Notes: generated by a model not told the origin, from the letters alone. A stretch of DNA of 64,000 bases from Gorsachius magnificus (GCA_034008185.1 CM067081.1:22629821-22693820); one strand, 5' to 3'; shown: positions 1-15,600, counted from the stretch's first letter. Made by a program: numbers and translations.

Positions 1-3000
1 GCCAACTCCATCCAAACTATGAAGCAGAGCTATTGCTGCCATCCTCCAATGTCACTGCACGGTCACAACACATTTCATATTGCACAGAAGTGTAAACTAC
101 CAGGGACCAGACTCTTCAACAGAATGATTTTCAAGGCTTTGCAGCTGTCCTTATAAAATAATTTGAAGTTAAATATGGGATTTCTGTCAGTCTTCCATAC
201 GCTCTGGATTTTCAAGTCTACATCTACTTTGCTCCTACAGCTCCCAGTCTCCAAAAGGGAAAATAAAATCTGCAAAAGAAACGCAAACCAAACCTGCAGT
301 CCAACTGCAAATATATAATATATTATAATAATATATTTAAATATAATAGATTAAATAAATATAATTCTAAATAATAATAGATTTAAAACCTTGAAAGTAA
401 TTTTTTTCCTACTTGCTCCATTTAAGTTTCTCTTGAAGCGTATTACTGTTCAGTGTGTTACTGTGCCGAAATGAATCTTCGGGAACATTGCATGTCAGGA
501 AGGTATCTAAACATGCTGGCCCAACAGTGAAATAGGGGCCTGAATTACTACTACTGCTGGTCAAACCACATATGAGCAAAAATGAGGCTGTTTTTCAGGG
601 ACCCCCAAACAGGAGCTCATCTAGACAGGACACCCCTGCCCTCATAGTTAGCCCTGGTCCTTTCCCAGCATATCCACTGCTCGGGAATAATGCGGCTAAA
701 TGATTTTGAGTGGAGCACTGTGGAAAGTCTTCAGTTTAAAAACAAGGCTTCGGTCTTAGTTCTCAAGTTCTGGCAGGTCCCTACACATCTAGCAAGAGCA
801 TAGCCCAGAGCTGAACAGAATTGTTTCAAGTTAGTTTTATAGAAGCCTCTTTTGGAGCATTTTGTCCAAGCACCAAATATTCTCTTTAACAGTCTACTTT
901 CAATATAATATAGTTTTACTATGATTAAGTTGAAGTTTCTTTCTTTGCAACTAATCAAGCTAACAGAGTCCAGGACCATAAGTGGTGAGCATATCCTAGG
1001 GACCCATGGCTGCAGAGACAGATCTGAAGACACAGGACATCAGGATGCCAACTTTTTTTTTTTTTAAAGGAGAGTTCTACTGCATGTTCATGCTTTCATT
1101 TTTATTTGTGAAATGTAAATACTTCTGGAAGCCAGAAATATATTTTTGACACAGTTCATCACATTCACTGTTGGAAGTCCTATTAAAAAGAACTTTCCCT
1201 TCTGTAGGCAGTAAGAGATTTGTGCTCCTCAAGGAAGAAGACTATGTAGATAAATTGAAGCTGCTTAACACTATTTGAGTTCAGATTTTAAGCCACCCCC
1301 ATGCCTATGCCCATCACTGTGCTGGGCACCTGTAGCACCTTCATTCTACACAAAGTGACTGCTTAAACACGCATCTACCAGTTGGTGACTAGCAAAGCAC
1401 CTTCCCTTCACACGGTCAGCGGGACAGGCACAGAGGAACACAGCATAGCCTCGGAAGCCAGCACAGTACCCGCAGCCACAAGCATAGCTCAGAACGCTGC
1501 AAGCTGTTAAAAAGAGTTCCACCAAATGAATAATTAGCAATAAAGCAAATATCTCTTCATTCTTTGCGCTTCAAAGTGCAAAGTAAGTAAATACATAGGC
1601 CAGGTTTCTGGCAAGCCAATGAGAAGGACTACAGGCCAGAAGCCAAATACCACAACTGGCCTAAAGTGCATTTGTTCCTGCTCTGGTGACTTCACGAGTG
1701 CTGGCCACAAACCACACGAATTAGCAATTACTCAAGTCTTGTAGCATCTAACGATTCCTGAAGTCTTGAATGTAGTCCTTTGCAGCTATATTTAGACATA
1801 AATTGTATTTGTTAGATAACAATTTGGATTGCTAGTACCTTACAACAGAAATGCGGCATTTTGTTTGAAAGCTAAGTTAGAAAGCCTGCATTTGAGTAAT
1901 CACAAGATAGATTCAGTATCCCTGAAGCTCATGGGAGTTTTGCTGGGATGAACTGCCAAGTTCTCCACCCATTACACCTCCCTGTCCCACCCGGTATTAG
2001 CTTACCTGCTATTTCATTCTGAATGGTTAAAAAGCTTTTGGCATGTTGAGTCAAAACATATCAGATTGGTGGGGGTCACATCTAATTAAAAGATTTAATC
2101 CCTTCTCCCCAAGGCTGCTGTTCAGAGAACAGATTGGTTGAACATGAAAACACAGCTCTTGTCCTGTCAGTTTGCCACATGGTATATTCCAGTGATTTCG
2201 CATCATTTTACTGGTGTATCAAACCCCACTAGTTCAAGTTCAGTTTTCCCCAATCATGAAATCAACTTTTCAAATGCAGGGAATGCGCAGGGTAGTAACT
2301 GCTACAGCCACTTCCATCTGAGAGTACTTTCCACCCAAAAGATCAGGCATAACCAATTCCTGTTCCTTTGTTCTTAGCTGGATGTGGTTCAAGTTCAGAA
2401 ACTCGCTCTTTGCCCTCCTCCAGGATTTCTCCTTTCAAGATTTATATAAAGCACCTGTTCAAAAGACTCCCAAGATAACACTTGCATTGAGCACCAGTTT
2501 TATGTTTTCATGATAGCAAACATTGACAGATGCATGTAGAACTGCCTGCAGGGCCAGGAAGACAATTCTTCTAGCAGGCATTTGTTAATAATGAAACAGT
2601 AGCTGTAGGTTCTCTTTTAAATATATTTCCCTACCTTGTATAATCAAAGACTCATGTTCACTACCATAGACTGGGAAGGGAATTAATACTCAAAGCCACT
2701 CAGCAGCTAGGGAGACCACAGTGTAATCTCTAATAATTTAGTAACACAATTTTCACTTTCCAGTTAATTTTTATCAGATCATCTCCAAGCAGCCAATAGC
2801 ATGCCTTGGAGCCAGGAAACAGTAAGTACATACATGCAAAACACAAGCAGCACAAAAAAGAAAAATCAATTTCCAGCCTCTTACTCTGTGCTCTAGCGTT
2901 ATTTGAGTAAGATTAAGGTCTCCAGCAATGAGTCAGTCAATTCATGTTTATGGAACTTCAATGGCAAAAAGTAAGTATAACTAACAATTTTGATTCCATA

Positions 3001-6000
3001 ATTGTGCACCAAAGCCCATATTGCCACAACATCTACAGAGGACTCTGGTTTAACATTAATATATGCATATTATTTTTATTTAAATATATAAAATCAGTGT
3101 ATGTCAGATTCATCACCATCTAGTAACCCTCTAAAGGAAGCCTGCCTATATTCCCCTTCTCTGCAAACTCTTTGATCTGCAAAAATTACTTCACATATTG
3201 CTTTCTTTTCAAAAGGTGTGAGGGACAAATTAAATTGATAATGTTTTTTCCAGTGCAAAATCAGAGCCTTAGAAGACAGGCTGAGCTACCTCCTGCTTTG
3301 TGAGGCATCCCTCTACAGCATTAAGGTACTTGGTCCCATCTGCTCACAACCTTTGTTTCAGGTCAGTCTTACAGCACACCTGACTACAAGTCATCTTTTC
3401 TCCTCCCCTGCAACCATTTTCAGCTGCATCTTACAGGAGAAAGATGTTTGCAAACTGTTTTTTATTCAACGTTGTCACAAAATACAGTATCACAACTTCT
3501 GAAAATAAAGGGCTTTAAAATAAACAGGCACAACAGAAACCAGCTCCTGGTTCAGAGACTTCTCTTTGAAAGTGTATCTGGTTGTGCCCAGTAGAGTCAC
3601 ATTTAAACCTTGCACTTTTTTTCCCTTCTCTTTTTTTTTTTAAACACACGCACCCCACTTCTGTCCCAATGAGAGTGAGGATTCTGACTGTACCCTAGAC
3701 TGCCGAGTTCCAGCTGGAAGGAGACCTAGATTGTCCCAGTTCTCACAGTTCATAACACCTGCTGTAGTCTTACACCATCCTCTTCCCTCATTTGAACTCC
3801 ACTCATCTTTCTGCATGAGGTTTTCCCTTCAGCCGCTACCTCAGGCTCTTTGCAATCTAAACAAAGCGGCCAAATGTGATAATGAAAAGCTATAGCTGTG
3901 GTAAACAAAGAAGAGATGGCCTCCGTAGTTTTATGCAATAGCTACAACTTCTCAGGGCACACGATATGTTTTCTCTGATCTCCTTTCATTCCAGAGGCCA
4001 ACGCTCCGTTCATTCACTTGGATACCCAGTACACACAACCCAGGGGGAGAAACCTGATGCTGTTGCGAGTTCTGCTCTAAGAAAGCAGAGGCAGCCCAAA
4101 AGCATGAAACGCATCTCCACTGACTTAACGTATAGGAAGAACTGCAGTTGCTCCTCCAGTACACACAGTTCAGCCAGTAAGTTTCAAATTAAAAACCACC
4201 AAAAAGTGACTGCAGCTTGGAGAAGTTTTCTAGTTTCAAGAACATAGTTCTCAAAGTTGCTGATGTCTCTGACCAGAAATCCAGCAAGGTACTGATATAT
4301 TAATTCATCTGAAGAATTTGACTTCAGGCCTCAACCTTAAGATTTATAGTAAAGCAGCACACCAAGTCCCACAACAGAGAAAATACTTGGACCTGAAGTC
4401 CCCACAACCTGTCTGAAAGAAGGACAGCTTGCTGAGGTATGTTTTTCATTATTATTCCCAGTTAAACACAAGTGCACCATAAAATTACACAAACTCTGAA
4501 GACAGCAACAAGAATAATCTTTTCTTCCTACTACCAAATTTGTGCTGCTTGCTTACTGCTCACTGTGTAAGTATGCATCCCTAGAGGCGTCTTATGGTAC
4601 AGCTCTAAACACTGTCCCATCTAGACATACTAAAGTGTGGATATCATCTTAAAGAAAAAGATACCTGGCACGCAAAGAGAGAACAAGCTTTACCATAAAG
4701 CTATATTTCTTCCTAAATTATGTTGGTACTACCTACTTCAAGTGCCCTTGATGTTTACAAAGCACTTTCCTTTCCAGAAGGAATTATTCATCGAGCAAGT
4801 GCAGTCAAAATTAAAGCACAAGCCATTAATTTTATCTTTAAGGAAAATCAGAGAGGGCAACAGTCACTTATACTCCTGTACTGAAAAAACTGGAGGCAGA
4901 CTGGAGGCAGGAAAAACTTGGAGGCAGACATTAAGAGTTATCACAGGTGTGATCACTCTGTTCTCCAGCTACTCCAGAGCAGTCTTCCAGTCTTGAATTG
5001 AAGATGCAGTATCACATCTATTCTCACTGTAAACATGTCCACATCTACAGCACTGCCAACATATGACATGACAAAACCCAGAAGCCAGTTGCACCTCCAA
5101 AGTTGCTATGTATACTAGAAATACAACTTTGTCAGTTGAAGTAGCCTATGACTTCCATAAAGACATCCAGGACTACCAGAAGACAGTTCTTCAAATACTG
5201 AATTACAAACACTCCTAGGGAAGAAAAAAAAAAAGCTTGCAGAAGGAATTAGGTCTTAGCTTTCACTAGCAGGACAGCCAACTTCTCACTCACCTCTATC
5301 CCAACTGGAACTGCTCTCCAGTTAACATAAAACCAATGCACAGAAACTAAGCCTTTAAGTGAACAGAAGCAATACCTATATACATCTATTACCTGAAGAG
5401 AATAGTGAATAAATATAGTGAACTATTTTCAATTTTTGTGAACTACTATCCTGACATCCAGCTCGTGCTCTGCTACTAACTTGGGCCACCAAAGCATATG
5501 CTAAAGAAGCATGACCATTAATAGATAATCCTTGCAATCCCATTATCAACGCTTTTGTCTCAATGTTATCAATACAACTGCTTCCATATTTAAATTGGCT
5601 TTCTACTTTAGAAAACTATTGATGTAAATAAAGATGATTAAGTACTTGTAAACAATAAAATACTGTCAATAAAAGAGAACATGCATTTTTCTTCCATCCT
5701 TTTACTCTTAATATCCTCTTGAGTAAACACCAGAAGTCAAGTATTCACTATGTTAAGATAATTCTAGTTTAAGTAGCCTGAAGCCACTGCAGCTTCTTGC
5801 TTTTATTTGCACTTACATTAACCCAGCACTAACAATGCTATAGAGTTGATTTAGTTAATCTTTTTTATTTCTAGAGGCAAGAACCCTAGATTGCTGTAAA
5901 TGGAAGCAAAAATTAACAAGAATCTGAGTCACATGGCAAGACAAAGAAATACATAACCCTGTGGCAGTAGCACTCTGTAGAACTTGACCTATGCCTGAGA

Positions 6001-7121
6001 CCATTGCTTTTTAACAGGCCAGAAAAGAACTCATTTACCAGCTGAAATACTGTACAAAAATGCCTTTTAACACTAAAGGCCATACATGCACTAATCCAGA
6101 AGGGAGCTGCATCGCTTACCAATTCTTGCCTAACAAAGCCCTGTGGCCTTTGGCCAAAGTTTAACTGAGAAGTTACGGATTCGAAGATGATGTGCTATAG
6201 TTAGAAGCACAGAGACCAAGCACAGCCTTTCCCCTGCAGGTTCTCAAGACAGGTTTAATGCAGCCCTGAGACTCTTCTCAAAAGAAGTTCTAATGGTTAT
6301 TGGATCCACAGGGACTCCCTTATGAGCAATCCTCATTACATATCAAAACCAATTGTGTTTTAAAAAAAATATCAAATGAATCCACAGCAGGCAGACAGGC
6401 TGTAAGGTGAGGATAGCTCTGTCTGCAAACTGCAGATAATCAGTCTGACTAAGTCTTGGGGAAAGCTGGCTTCAGCTACCATGGGGGAGATCTAGAATAG
6501 CTCTAACAAAATCCAGATTTGCATTAAATGAAAAATCTGTACTGTGTATCTTTTGCCATCATTCAACTTTACTTTCCCTCACTTAGCCTAATGAAACTTG
6601 TTTGAAACACATAAGCCCTATTCATTATTCACACAGCACACCTGCCGTAGACATGCAGGGCATTAGCAGGTACACTCATAGCCTAAGTGCTGAGCAAAGG
6701 CTGCAGGAGAGGAGGGTGAAAGACAGCATGAGATACACCACTGGCAAGCCTAATAGCACAATGACCACTCTTCAGACTTGGTTAATGAACTAGGCTGCAG
6801 ATAATTCACTGGATTTGTGAAAGCCAGCCTACGCCAGCCATTTGCTCGCTAGGCAGCACTATACTGCACCCACAAGATACGTCAGCAGCATTGCTCCTAC
6901 CCTTAGTGGGGCAAGGTAGGGGTCCTGTAGCTAAAAGCAACAGGCGTGATACCAGATTACAAAGACAAATCCACTGCTTTATTAAATTTTAAGAGCACTA
7001 GGAAAAAAGCAATTAGTTCAGGAGCTCGGGTTTGGTCTTGTCTCATGTGTGCACCCGTTTTGTGGAAGAGCTCAGCAGAACACACATTAGAAGAGCAGTG
7101 TTTCTTCAAAGCATCCACAGG

Positions 7122-7752
7122 GATGCCCAGGTGGCCAAGAAGGCCAATGGCATCCTGGCCTGTATCAGAAATAGTGTGACCAGCAGGAGTAGGGGACTGA
7201 TCGTGCCCCTGTACTCGGTGCTGGTGAGGCCACACCTCGAATACTGTGTTCAGTTTTGGGCCCCTCACTACAAGAAAGATGTTGCCTTGCTGGAACATGT
7301 CCAGAGGAGAGCAACCAAGCTGGTGAGGGGTCTGGAACACAAGTCATACGAGGAGCAGCTGAGGGAACTGGGGTTATTCAGCCTGGAGAAGAGGAGGCTG
7401 AGGGGAGACCTGATCGCCCTCTACAACTACCTGAAAGGAGGCTGTAGTGAGGTGGGGGTCGGCCTCTTCTCCCTGGTAACAGACGATAGGACGAGGGGGA
7501 ATGGCTTGAAGCTGCGCCAGGGCAGGTTTAGGCTAGACATTAGGAAAAACTTCTTCACCGAGAGGGTTGTCAGGCTCTGGAATGGGCTGCCCAGGGAGGT
7601 GGTGGAGTCCTCATCCCTGGAGGTATTTAAAAGACGGATAGATGAGGTGCTTAGGGACATGGTTTAGTGGTGGGATGGCAGTGCTAGGTGAACAGTTGGA
7701 CTCGATCTTAAAGGTCTTTTCCAACCGAGGTGATTCTATTCTATGATTCTAT
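7122..7752 (+). mobile_element. CR1 LINE, 3' end with open C-terminal ORF2 segment
   Basis: This is a 5'-truncated CR1 retrotransposon. The plus frame ending at 7,667 is open for about 180 codons across the element and encodes the C-terminal part of the CR1 ORF2 (reverse-transcriptase) protein, with hallmarks such as [27 protein letters not shown] and [14 protein letters not shown]. After the stop comes the CR1 3' UTR (GGTTGGACTCGATCTTAAAG) and the terminal ATTCTATG-type octamer repeat at about 7,732-7,752. The open frame suggests a fairly recent insertion. The 5' border at about 7,122 is approximate. It is not a host gene. Confidence 0.93.
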
Positions 7753-10700
7753 ACCTTGTCCTGATCAGACATGGGTGACAATTGTACTGGGGTGAATTTC
7801 AACAGCTACAAACAAAACACAGCAGGCTGCAGCCCTGCAATGCCAATCAAACCAAGCCTGAGCAGGTCCCCCTGCATCTTCTGCTTTTGTAATAGGATCT
7901 GTCACAACAAACCCAACGCTGTCTCTTCATCTCACCACTGCCAACTGCCATCACTGGAAAGGGCTCAACCAGCAGAAAGCCAGCCATGACCTACTGAATG
8001 CCATTTCCTTACCAGTGCTGCTGGCAGCTGAGACAGAGCCACATTCTGAATGCTGACCTGAGCATGGTAAGGGGATGGCCCTGCAGAAAGCAGAACCAGC
8101 TTTGAAAGACAGTGGGGCTCCCTCTGCACTCTTGAGGGCAACTCCCAAGTCACCCCTATGAAATCCCCCAGATCTCTCACATTGTACCCCTACATTTGTC
8201 CAAAACAGCAACATAACATCCTAAACCCCATCAGTCCATGCTCTAAAGGATGTTAACAGAGCACCAATCTTGAGGAAAACATTTAAATAGCATGACCATG
8301 TGGGCATAGCCTGAGCATGCCAATTTGCCACACAACACAGCTAAGACTGCCTTTTCAAGGAGAATCCGACTGCAAAGCAGGGAATTAAGGTTTATACAAC
8401 ATCCCTTGAACCCCAGGGTGTGAAATCCATGTATTCCTTATTTTGTAAGGGAGAGGAAGAAAAGACTACCAAGAGAGATCCAGAAGTAACCAGGAAGAGC
8501 TGTTTGATCATCAAGGACTGGCTGATGGGTACTGATTAAACAGTCAGCCATAATCTTCCCTCCCAGCATTTCTTCAAACCACTTCTCTCTGCTTGGCAGC
8601 TGTGTCACATGTAATACAGAAGACGACAGGGGAGGGTCACTTGCAGGAAGAAGGGACAGGGCCCTTCTAAAGTTCATTTTGGCTCAGCTATTGCAGAAGC
8701 AAGGCCTAATTTTACCTCATCCTTCTGTTAGATGAAGGACCTGCTATTCAATACAGGCTTATGCATCCAAGTATTCACCTTAGATACACAAATATGCCTT
8801 TAAATGGGCACAGAGCAGATGCTGCCTGCAATGCTGAGGGGTTTCAGTGCTTCCACAAGCCACCAAAATGCCTCTGCAAGGCACTGATCCTACCCAGGAG
8901 GGTACTCCAGCATCATACTACAAGTTCTGATGATTAAGTGTTAAACTAAGAACAGCACATTATTAATCCACTATATCCTTACTACTCCGCTAGTTTTGCC
9001 TTTCTTCAAGTGTGCTTAACACAAGACAAAGTAGATATGAAGGAAGTAAAGGGGGGGAAAAATTAAGTTATAGTCTATTCTCACAGAGGCAACATTTTTA
9101 AAATAAAAACCATACCAAGTTGCTGATGAAGTACTTTATTAAATCAGATGGAAAACCTGACTGCATGGTACCATTACAGAACACACCATGTACCAAGCCA
9201 CACAGGCTCGTGTGGGTTATGTGGCTTATTGTATTCATTAAAGGTTCACTACAACTGTTAGTGGGACTGTTAATGGCACCATTCAAGAGAGGAAATTGGC
9301 AACCAATTCATTCTCACTAATTGCAATATACTTTGAGCAATCTTATGCAGCAGCCAAATGCCTTACAGAAAACAGCATCTAACTGCCTAGTGTAATAACT
9401 AATAAAATTAAGCTATCATGTTCTTATTTAACTCTTATACTAATTTTTCTAATTTAATACTTACTAACTACATTGAAGTTTGGCATAATGCAGGAACAAG
9501 ATTAATACTGTCTGGCTAATCAGACAGAGTATTTCATCCCTCCACCTCCAGGCCAAGGACTGTTCAGCAAGCTCAACACAGTGGAGGGGACACTCCACAC
9601 ATGCATGTAGAGGGCTGCACTGAATCCCAGAGCTATGAGCATAACCCACACAGACCCATCACTCTGCTCCAGCAAGAGAAACAAGAAATGCCATCCTCAG
9701 TGCAGAATGGACAACATGGAGTTGACTATTAACAGCAGGAAGAAGAAATAAACCTCAGGCTAACTACTTCAGAGCTCTAGGAGTAACAAATACATTGCAG
9801 AGTGACTGCTACCCTACATCCCCATCACAACACATAGTCTGCAGAGAGGTAGCACATTGCTCAGAGATGGTTTTCTGGCGCTAACAGACATTATCTTCCT
9901 TTTAAGCACCTTAAAAGAGGAGTAGCTATGCTGATGTGAGAAGTAACAGCCCTCCCCACCACCTGGCAGTTTCTAGAGGACTTGGAGGGTAGATTGAAAC
10001 CACCACCTCCCCCAAGAGAAGAGTTACAGTAAGGGGGTGGAGGAGTGGGAGTCTGCATTTCAGGTTTCTTCTATTTGGACCTAGAAGAGTAGTTCCTGTA
10101 CTCCCAGGCTCGAGCACCAGGTGAAGAATCCAGTGCAGAACCTCTCACTTTGCTCTGTATCACCAAGGACTAACAAAAACAGAACACACGTAATAATGTT
10201 AAAGGCAGCTTAACAAAGACATACACCTGCACAAAACTCAGGACAGACTTACAAACTTAACAGAAATCTTCAGTGTGGGACAAGTTTATTTTCAGTTTAA
10301 TGGATGTATAAGACAGACTTCCAAACCAGAAAATTCAACAGCAGTTCTATGTTTAACCAAGGACAAGAGAAAAGCTGCCATCACACGCCTCTGCCTGTCC
10401 CCTGCAGGAAAAGAGCACTACTGACAGATAAGAGAGGCTTACAGGTTTTGCAGTATCAGCCGGTCTTATCTCTGCTCTACAACCTCAGTCAGAAGATCAG
10501 ATCAGGGATGAGAAGAAAGCTTACTGAACTAGAACCTCACGTGGATTTTTCCTTTTCAAGCACATTACATGAAAAAAGTAATTATCAATTATTTTAATGC
10601 TGCAGTAATAAGTATCTATCCACCTGCTACTGTTATGTTGAAGTCCTATACTACAGTATAGCTGGAGATGTTTTCCCCAATAAAGTATTTTTATTAGAAA

Positions 10701-12585
10701 AATCTCAACCTAGCAAGTCTTTTTATGTTAGTTGTTCTTCCTGGAACAGCTATCTTGCCTGCAGCATCAGTAGTGTGTAAGTTTTAGAAGTATTCTTTCC
10801 TCTTTTTTCCCCCCATACCATTCTTTTCTCCCCTCCTAAAGAGAGATAATAATCTCGGTGGTTTCATCTCTAGAAGATATCTTATGGTGCTTCTACAGAT
10901 TTTTCTGGGAATTGTATAGATCAGACCCTGAACTGCTGCGTAAATCAAATTCACTGCCACCAGTCTGCAGAGTTATGCTGACTGGACCAGCTGGGGCTAT
11001 GACCATACAGGTCTCCTGCTAGGGTTCACACAAGGTTTGTCATTGCCAAAACATTAAATGTTTGTTTTCTCTCAGATCAGGATTCAGCTTGACCTATTCC
11101 ATCACTGCTGAGGATTAATTACATTTAGACTGTATCTGTCTGTCAATTTTGAGACATTCCAGTACCTGCCTGCAACAGGCAGAGTTTCATCAGAACTGCT
11201 ACCCAAATAAGCAAAGACAAGAATCACAGACCTTTTCAATATTTAATTATCTAGTATTGCACAGGCTGCTGTGGATTTAGAGGAAATTATGCTTATGACT
11301 CATATGCTAGTACTGGAGGATTTTTCCATAATGAAATAGCCCTAGGGAAGAAAGGAAAAAAGCCCAAACCACCTACCCACCCGCTGCTGAAAGCTGAACA
11401 TCACCACCTAGCTGACTCCATTTCCAATGGCAGCGCATCCATCCAGGTACAGCAAGCACTGCTGTTTCATTCCTAAGAAAGTCTTATCAGCTAGACTTCA
11501 GTCACTCTTCTCTTTCCTTCTGTTCAGTGCAGGAATGGTTTAAGATACAGAGTCCAAAAGCAGTTCTGAACTCTTCTGGACAGAGTTTCAGACAGTACTG
11601 AGCTGTATCCATTCCTGGATTAGATACAGGTTGCTCAAGTTCCTCATTCCTTCATGAAGAAGGAGACACCTTTTGAAAGGGAAATAGTCATTCCCAGACC
11701 CAGTACAAGCGTCACTTTTTTTTTAAATACAAGACAAAAGCAACCAGCCTGTTCTCTCAAATAACTACTGGAGAGAAATTTCATACACCATTTTTTTCTG
11801 AAAGCCTAAAAGCCTTCTTTCTCTTCCCTCTATAGACTTTTACAGAAGCTCTTTGCTCACGTATGAGCAGAAGTCCCCAACTAGTAAGCTTCAGTTTGCT
11901 ATACCATGTTTAGAAGTCTTCAGAAATACTACTAGCCCATTATTTCCAGATAGCTGTTTGACTTTGCTGTGAATAGTAAAACTACTCAATGGAGAGAAAT
12001 CCCTTCCATTCAGTTACTGTCTTAATACTGAGCTTATTGTTGACACAAGAAGTTCCTCAGCACTAGTTAGCTTTACACCCTAATAAATTTGAAGGAGTCC
12101 CTCACATTAAGTACACTTTTCATCTTTAACATAACCCCTACTCTGAAGCTGTTGAGAACCACCACCATAGTGCTCATGTCACACAGTTCAATACCAACAG
12201 AAACACAGAATTACCCACAGGAAGGAATTACTCTGATATAGATTTATACTTGTTTGTTCTCAAGGTTTAAGTTTTAGCTATACTTTTACCAGGCAATATC
12301 TAATCACAGATAAAAGAACAAAACCATCACAGTAAAAGCAGATATGGGCTTTGCTTACTATAAGACTCTTCCTGTATTTCTGACTAAGCCTTCCTATCAG
12401 GGAAACAGGCTTTCAGCTTTTCCATCATAGGAAAATCAAGAAAACATAAGAATAATCAGTCTCTACCTCAGAACACTAGAGATGAAGTCTATTAAACACA
12501 TTCAAAATAATTTATTTTTTTTAATAAGTGCAACCTTCCCTCCCCTCAAACCCTAATATAAACTTACCTGTCTGAAACCCAAAGT

Positions 12586-12625
12586 AAAAAAAAAAAAAAA
12601 AAAAAAAAACAAAAAAACAAAAAAG
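12586..12625. repeat. Poly(A) tract
   Basis: A run of 24 A is followed by C-interrupted A stretches. No retrotransposon body is recognisable next to it. Confidence 0.9.
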
Positions 12626-15600
12626 CCTCCAATATGCTACAGCTTGTCCTCCCAAAACCTCTACAGACATGAACTTCTATTTCCTTTCTCCTCTTTTAAA
12701 GTCTTCTTACCTGTGTGCATTAGCTTCTCTCACCCACATGTTAGGGGGCTGGGGCTCATTAGTGTAAACAGAGCTGTAATGATTGGCATCAGGTAGAACT
12801 TGTATCTCGTTAAGCCTACTTTCTGGTGAGTAGTTAAAGCACAACCTATTCAGCCTGAGTAGTCACTATGTTACCCCACCTGAATGAGGGTTTTCAGACA
12901 ACTTACTTTTACTGTTCCTTTGATTTTGTGTTAGTATTATTACAGCTATCTTTTACAGGTTTTTTAAATTTATTTGTAATAGTATACATGTTAAACCTGT
13001 ATAAACAACCAGAAAAGGTTACTACAGGTTTTTTCTCATATTTTAAAACTCAGTTCTTGATCTCTTAATTGATGACTTCTTATTTGAGTCTTCTTTCACA
13101 GTTCTTCTCAGTGTGAACTGATTTGCCTTTTTACAGGTGTATATAATAGGAAAACTCCTGAAATATCTCTTCCTATCTTTTTGTGTACAAGACAATTCTA
13201 AAGCATCTATTTCTGCTTTGACCTTAGTTTTAGCTACTTGCTTTTCTTCTGTTAATCCAATTCTATTTTTGGCTATAGCCTCAGTCACAGCATAGTCTTC
13301 CAGTTGAAGCACTGCCAATCTTCTTAATGTAGAACTTCCCTTCCCCCTTCTTCAGGTTGTTAATCACTCGCCTCAAATTTTAGTCTATAAAAACTGATAT
13401 ATCAATTTTCTTATTAGAATTGTTTATGGAGGAGTAGAAACATTGATAAATAGCTATTTAAACAATAAGAAATGTTGCTAAAAAACTACAGAAGTATAGC
13501 TTATCAAATGCCCTTGTAAAAATAACCCTTTACAAGAAATAAAGGATTAAATAAAAGGTCGTGCTGTTTGTCTTTTGCAGAATATCCACGTGGACTTGCT
13601 TTCATGATGCCTGACACCACCAAAGCCAGATGGCAACTTTGAAAGAAATGTAACCCTAATGGCTGTAAACTTACCTGACTAAAGAAACCTTTTCGTATAT
13701 TATCTTCTATTTCCTAGCACCATGCAAACGCTCTGTAGCTGCCTGTAATCTTCATGTTGACCCTATGAAGTAGATGATAACTAAAATTATTCCCTTGCTC
13801 TGGAGACACCAATGACAAAATACTTAGAACTGAAGTGAAACAGATTTAGCTCCCCATGAAGACAGAAGCTACTGCATCACTGTTGTCCTTCTCCACCTCA
13901 GTAAATCTTGTGACTTCTGCTTAGAGTGCTAATATTTTACTACTGAATGCTAGTTCATGTACTAATTCTGATGAAAATAAAAAATATGGTTGTTTACAGT
14001 TGCTGAGTCCAAATTAATGACGGTGTACACTCTAGTAGGACCATCTGCCCTGTCTAGACATGAACTGGGCCATAGAAATATAAATCCTATCGTCTCATCA
14101 GTGGGCAAAACTGATGTCCTGATTTGATTGGTAGCCTATAAAAGAATGAGGCAGAAATTCAGCAAGATGTCTGCGTGTAAAATGGTGGGTGTCTTACACG
14201 GGACTTTAATTAAAAACTAAAAAGTTCCAGCAGGAAGAAGGTATAAGATTAACTCTTGCTTCTGGTTGTCAGGGATCTCTCTGCACAGGAGACGGCACTG
14301 ATAGCCTGATAAAAGAGTTTAATGTCTCTTTAAACAACAGCCAACATCAGCAGGAATGGCCAGTGCACACAGCCTGGGAACCTGGCTGTCTAATGAACCA
14401 GGAGTAATAAATTATTTAAATCCCATGCTATTTAGCACTAACACAAAAATTGCACTGTCTCAACAAAATCATATCAGACCTATTAATGCAGCTATTTTAT
14501 TCCCATTTTTTCTCTCTTTGGGGTTTGGCAAAAGCTCTCAAAGAAAATGGTTTAGGTAATCAGCAGGCAGGCCAAAACTTCAACAGAACCATCCGGTGTT
14601 GAGGACTGCAGAATCATCTTCTTTGGAGCCCTGGATGAACAGTCTTTCTTAATGGTGAAAGTTTAGGATTGTTGAGGTCTCTCCTGCAGTTCAGGCGTGG
14701 AACACTTACTGCTCTCCCCCACACCATGCCACGCACCGTCCTTTGCATCTGACTGGAATGCCTACCAGAACCAATGTGGGTAAGCGTCACTTAAGGGAGA
14801 TGGCGTGGAGTCAGTGATGGAAATGGATAGCAATTTAAACAGCAAGTGTGTCTACTGTGAGACAAAACAGACTTCCTCGTCACCTGCTTTCAACGGAGAT
14901 CCTGCAACTAGAGACCTTGGATCTACTGTAGGATCTGGGATTTTGTGGATCTCCTATGAGATACTCTGTCAGAAGAGAGGGAATGGTACTGCGGAGATGC
15001 TGTGTATGGAAGATGCTGCGTACATAGTCCCAGCTAACAGAGACCCGTGACAGAAGGGCTCCCTGGCATGCATTTAGGGAAAGCATCATCTGTGTTACTG
15101 GGCGATTTTAGGATGACAGCATACATTACAACTCACAGTAGGAAGCTCTTGATAAACTGGCATTAGGAAGGTTGGGAGATATGTGCTGTCCTACCATCTG
15201 AGTAGGTAATACATAAAACTCCCTTGTGGTCTGATCGCCAGCTGTATCCAAAGGCTGTCTACATTCCAGAGCCAAAAAAATACACTGAATGGTATTCAGG
15301 ATGTCAGAAAATATAGTCCAGGCAGCAGGACACTCTCAGAGTTTACACACTAAAAAAAATCAAAAGGCAGAGGCTCTCTACTTATGTGTGGTTTGTAGGA
15401 ACATATGCGTTTTCTTTTATCAGTTCAGACTACCCCCTCAGACAGTCATGGTTGTGCTGCTTGCAGTGACTTCATGTTGTCCTCCTATGACTTCCAGGGA
15501 AGTTGATTTATTTTGTTCCGGTGGGCAAGACAGTTAGGGATACTTACTCCCTCCTTCCCCTTCTGCCACCATGCTCTTCCATTACTTTATACTTCTCATG

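Noticed and set aside
4897..4925. Short direct repeats of CTGGAGGCAG
   Set aside because: Two to three short copies only; no sign of a larger structure.
7032..7667. 211-codon ORF as a possible host gene
   Set aside because: It is the C-terminal part of CR1 ORF2, with the CR1 3' UTR and octamers directly after it.
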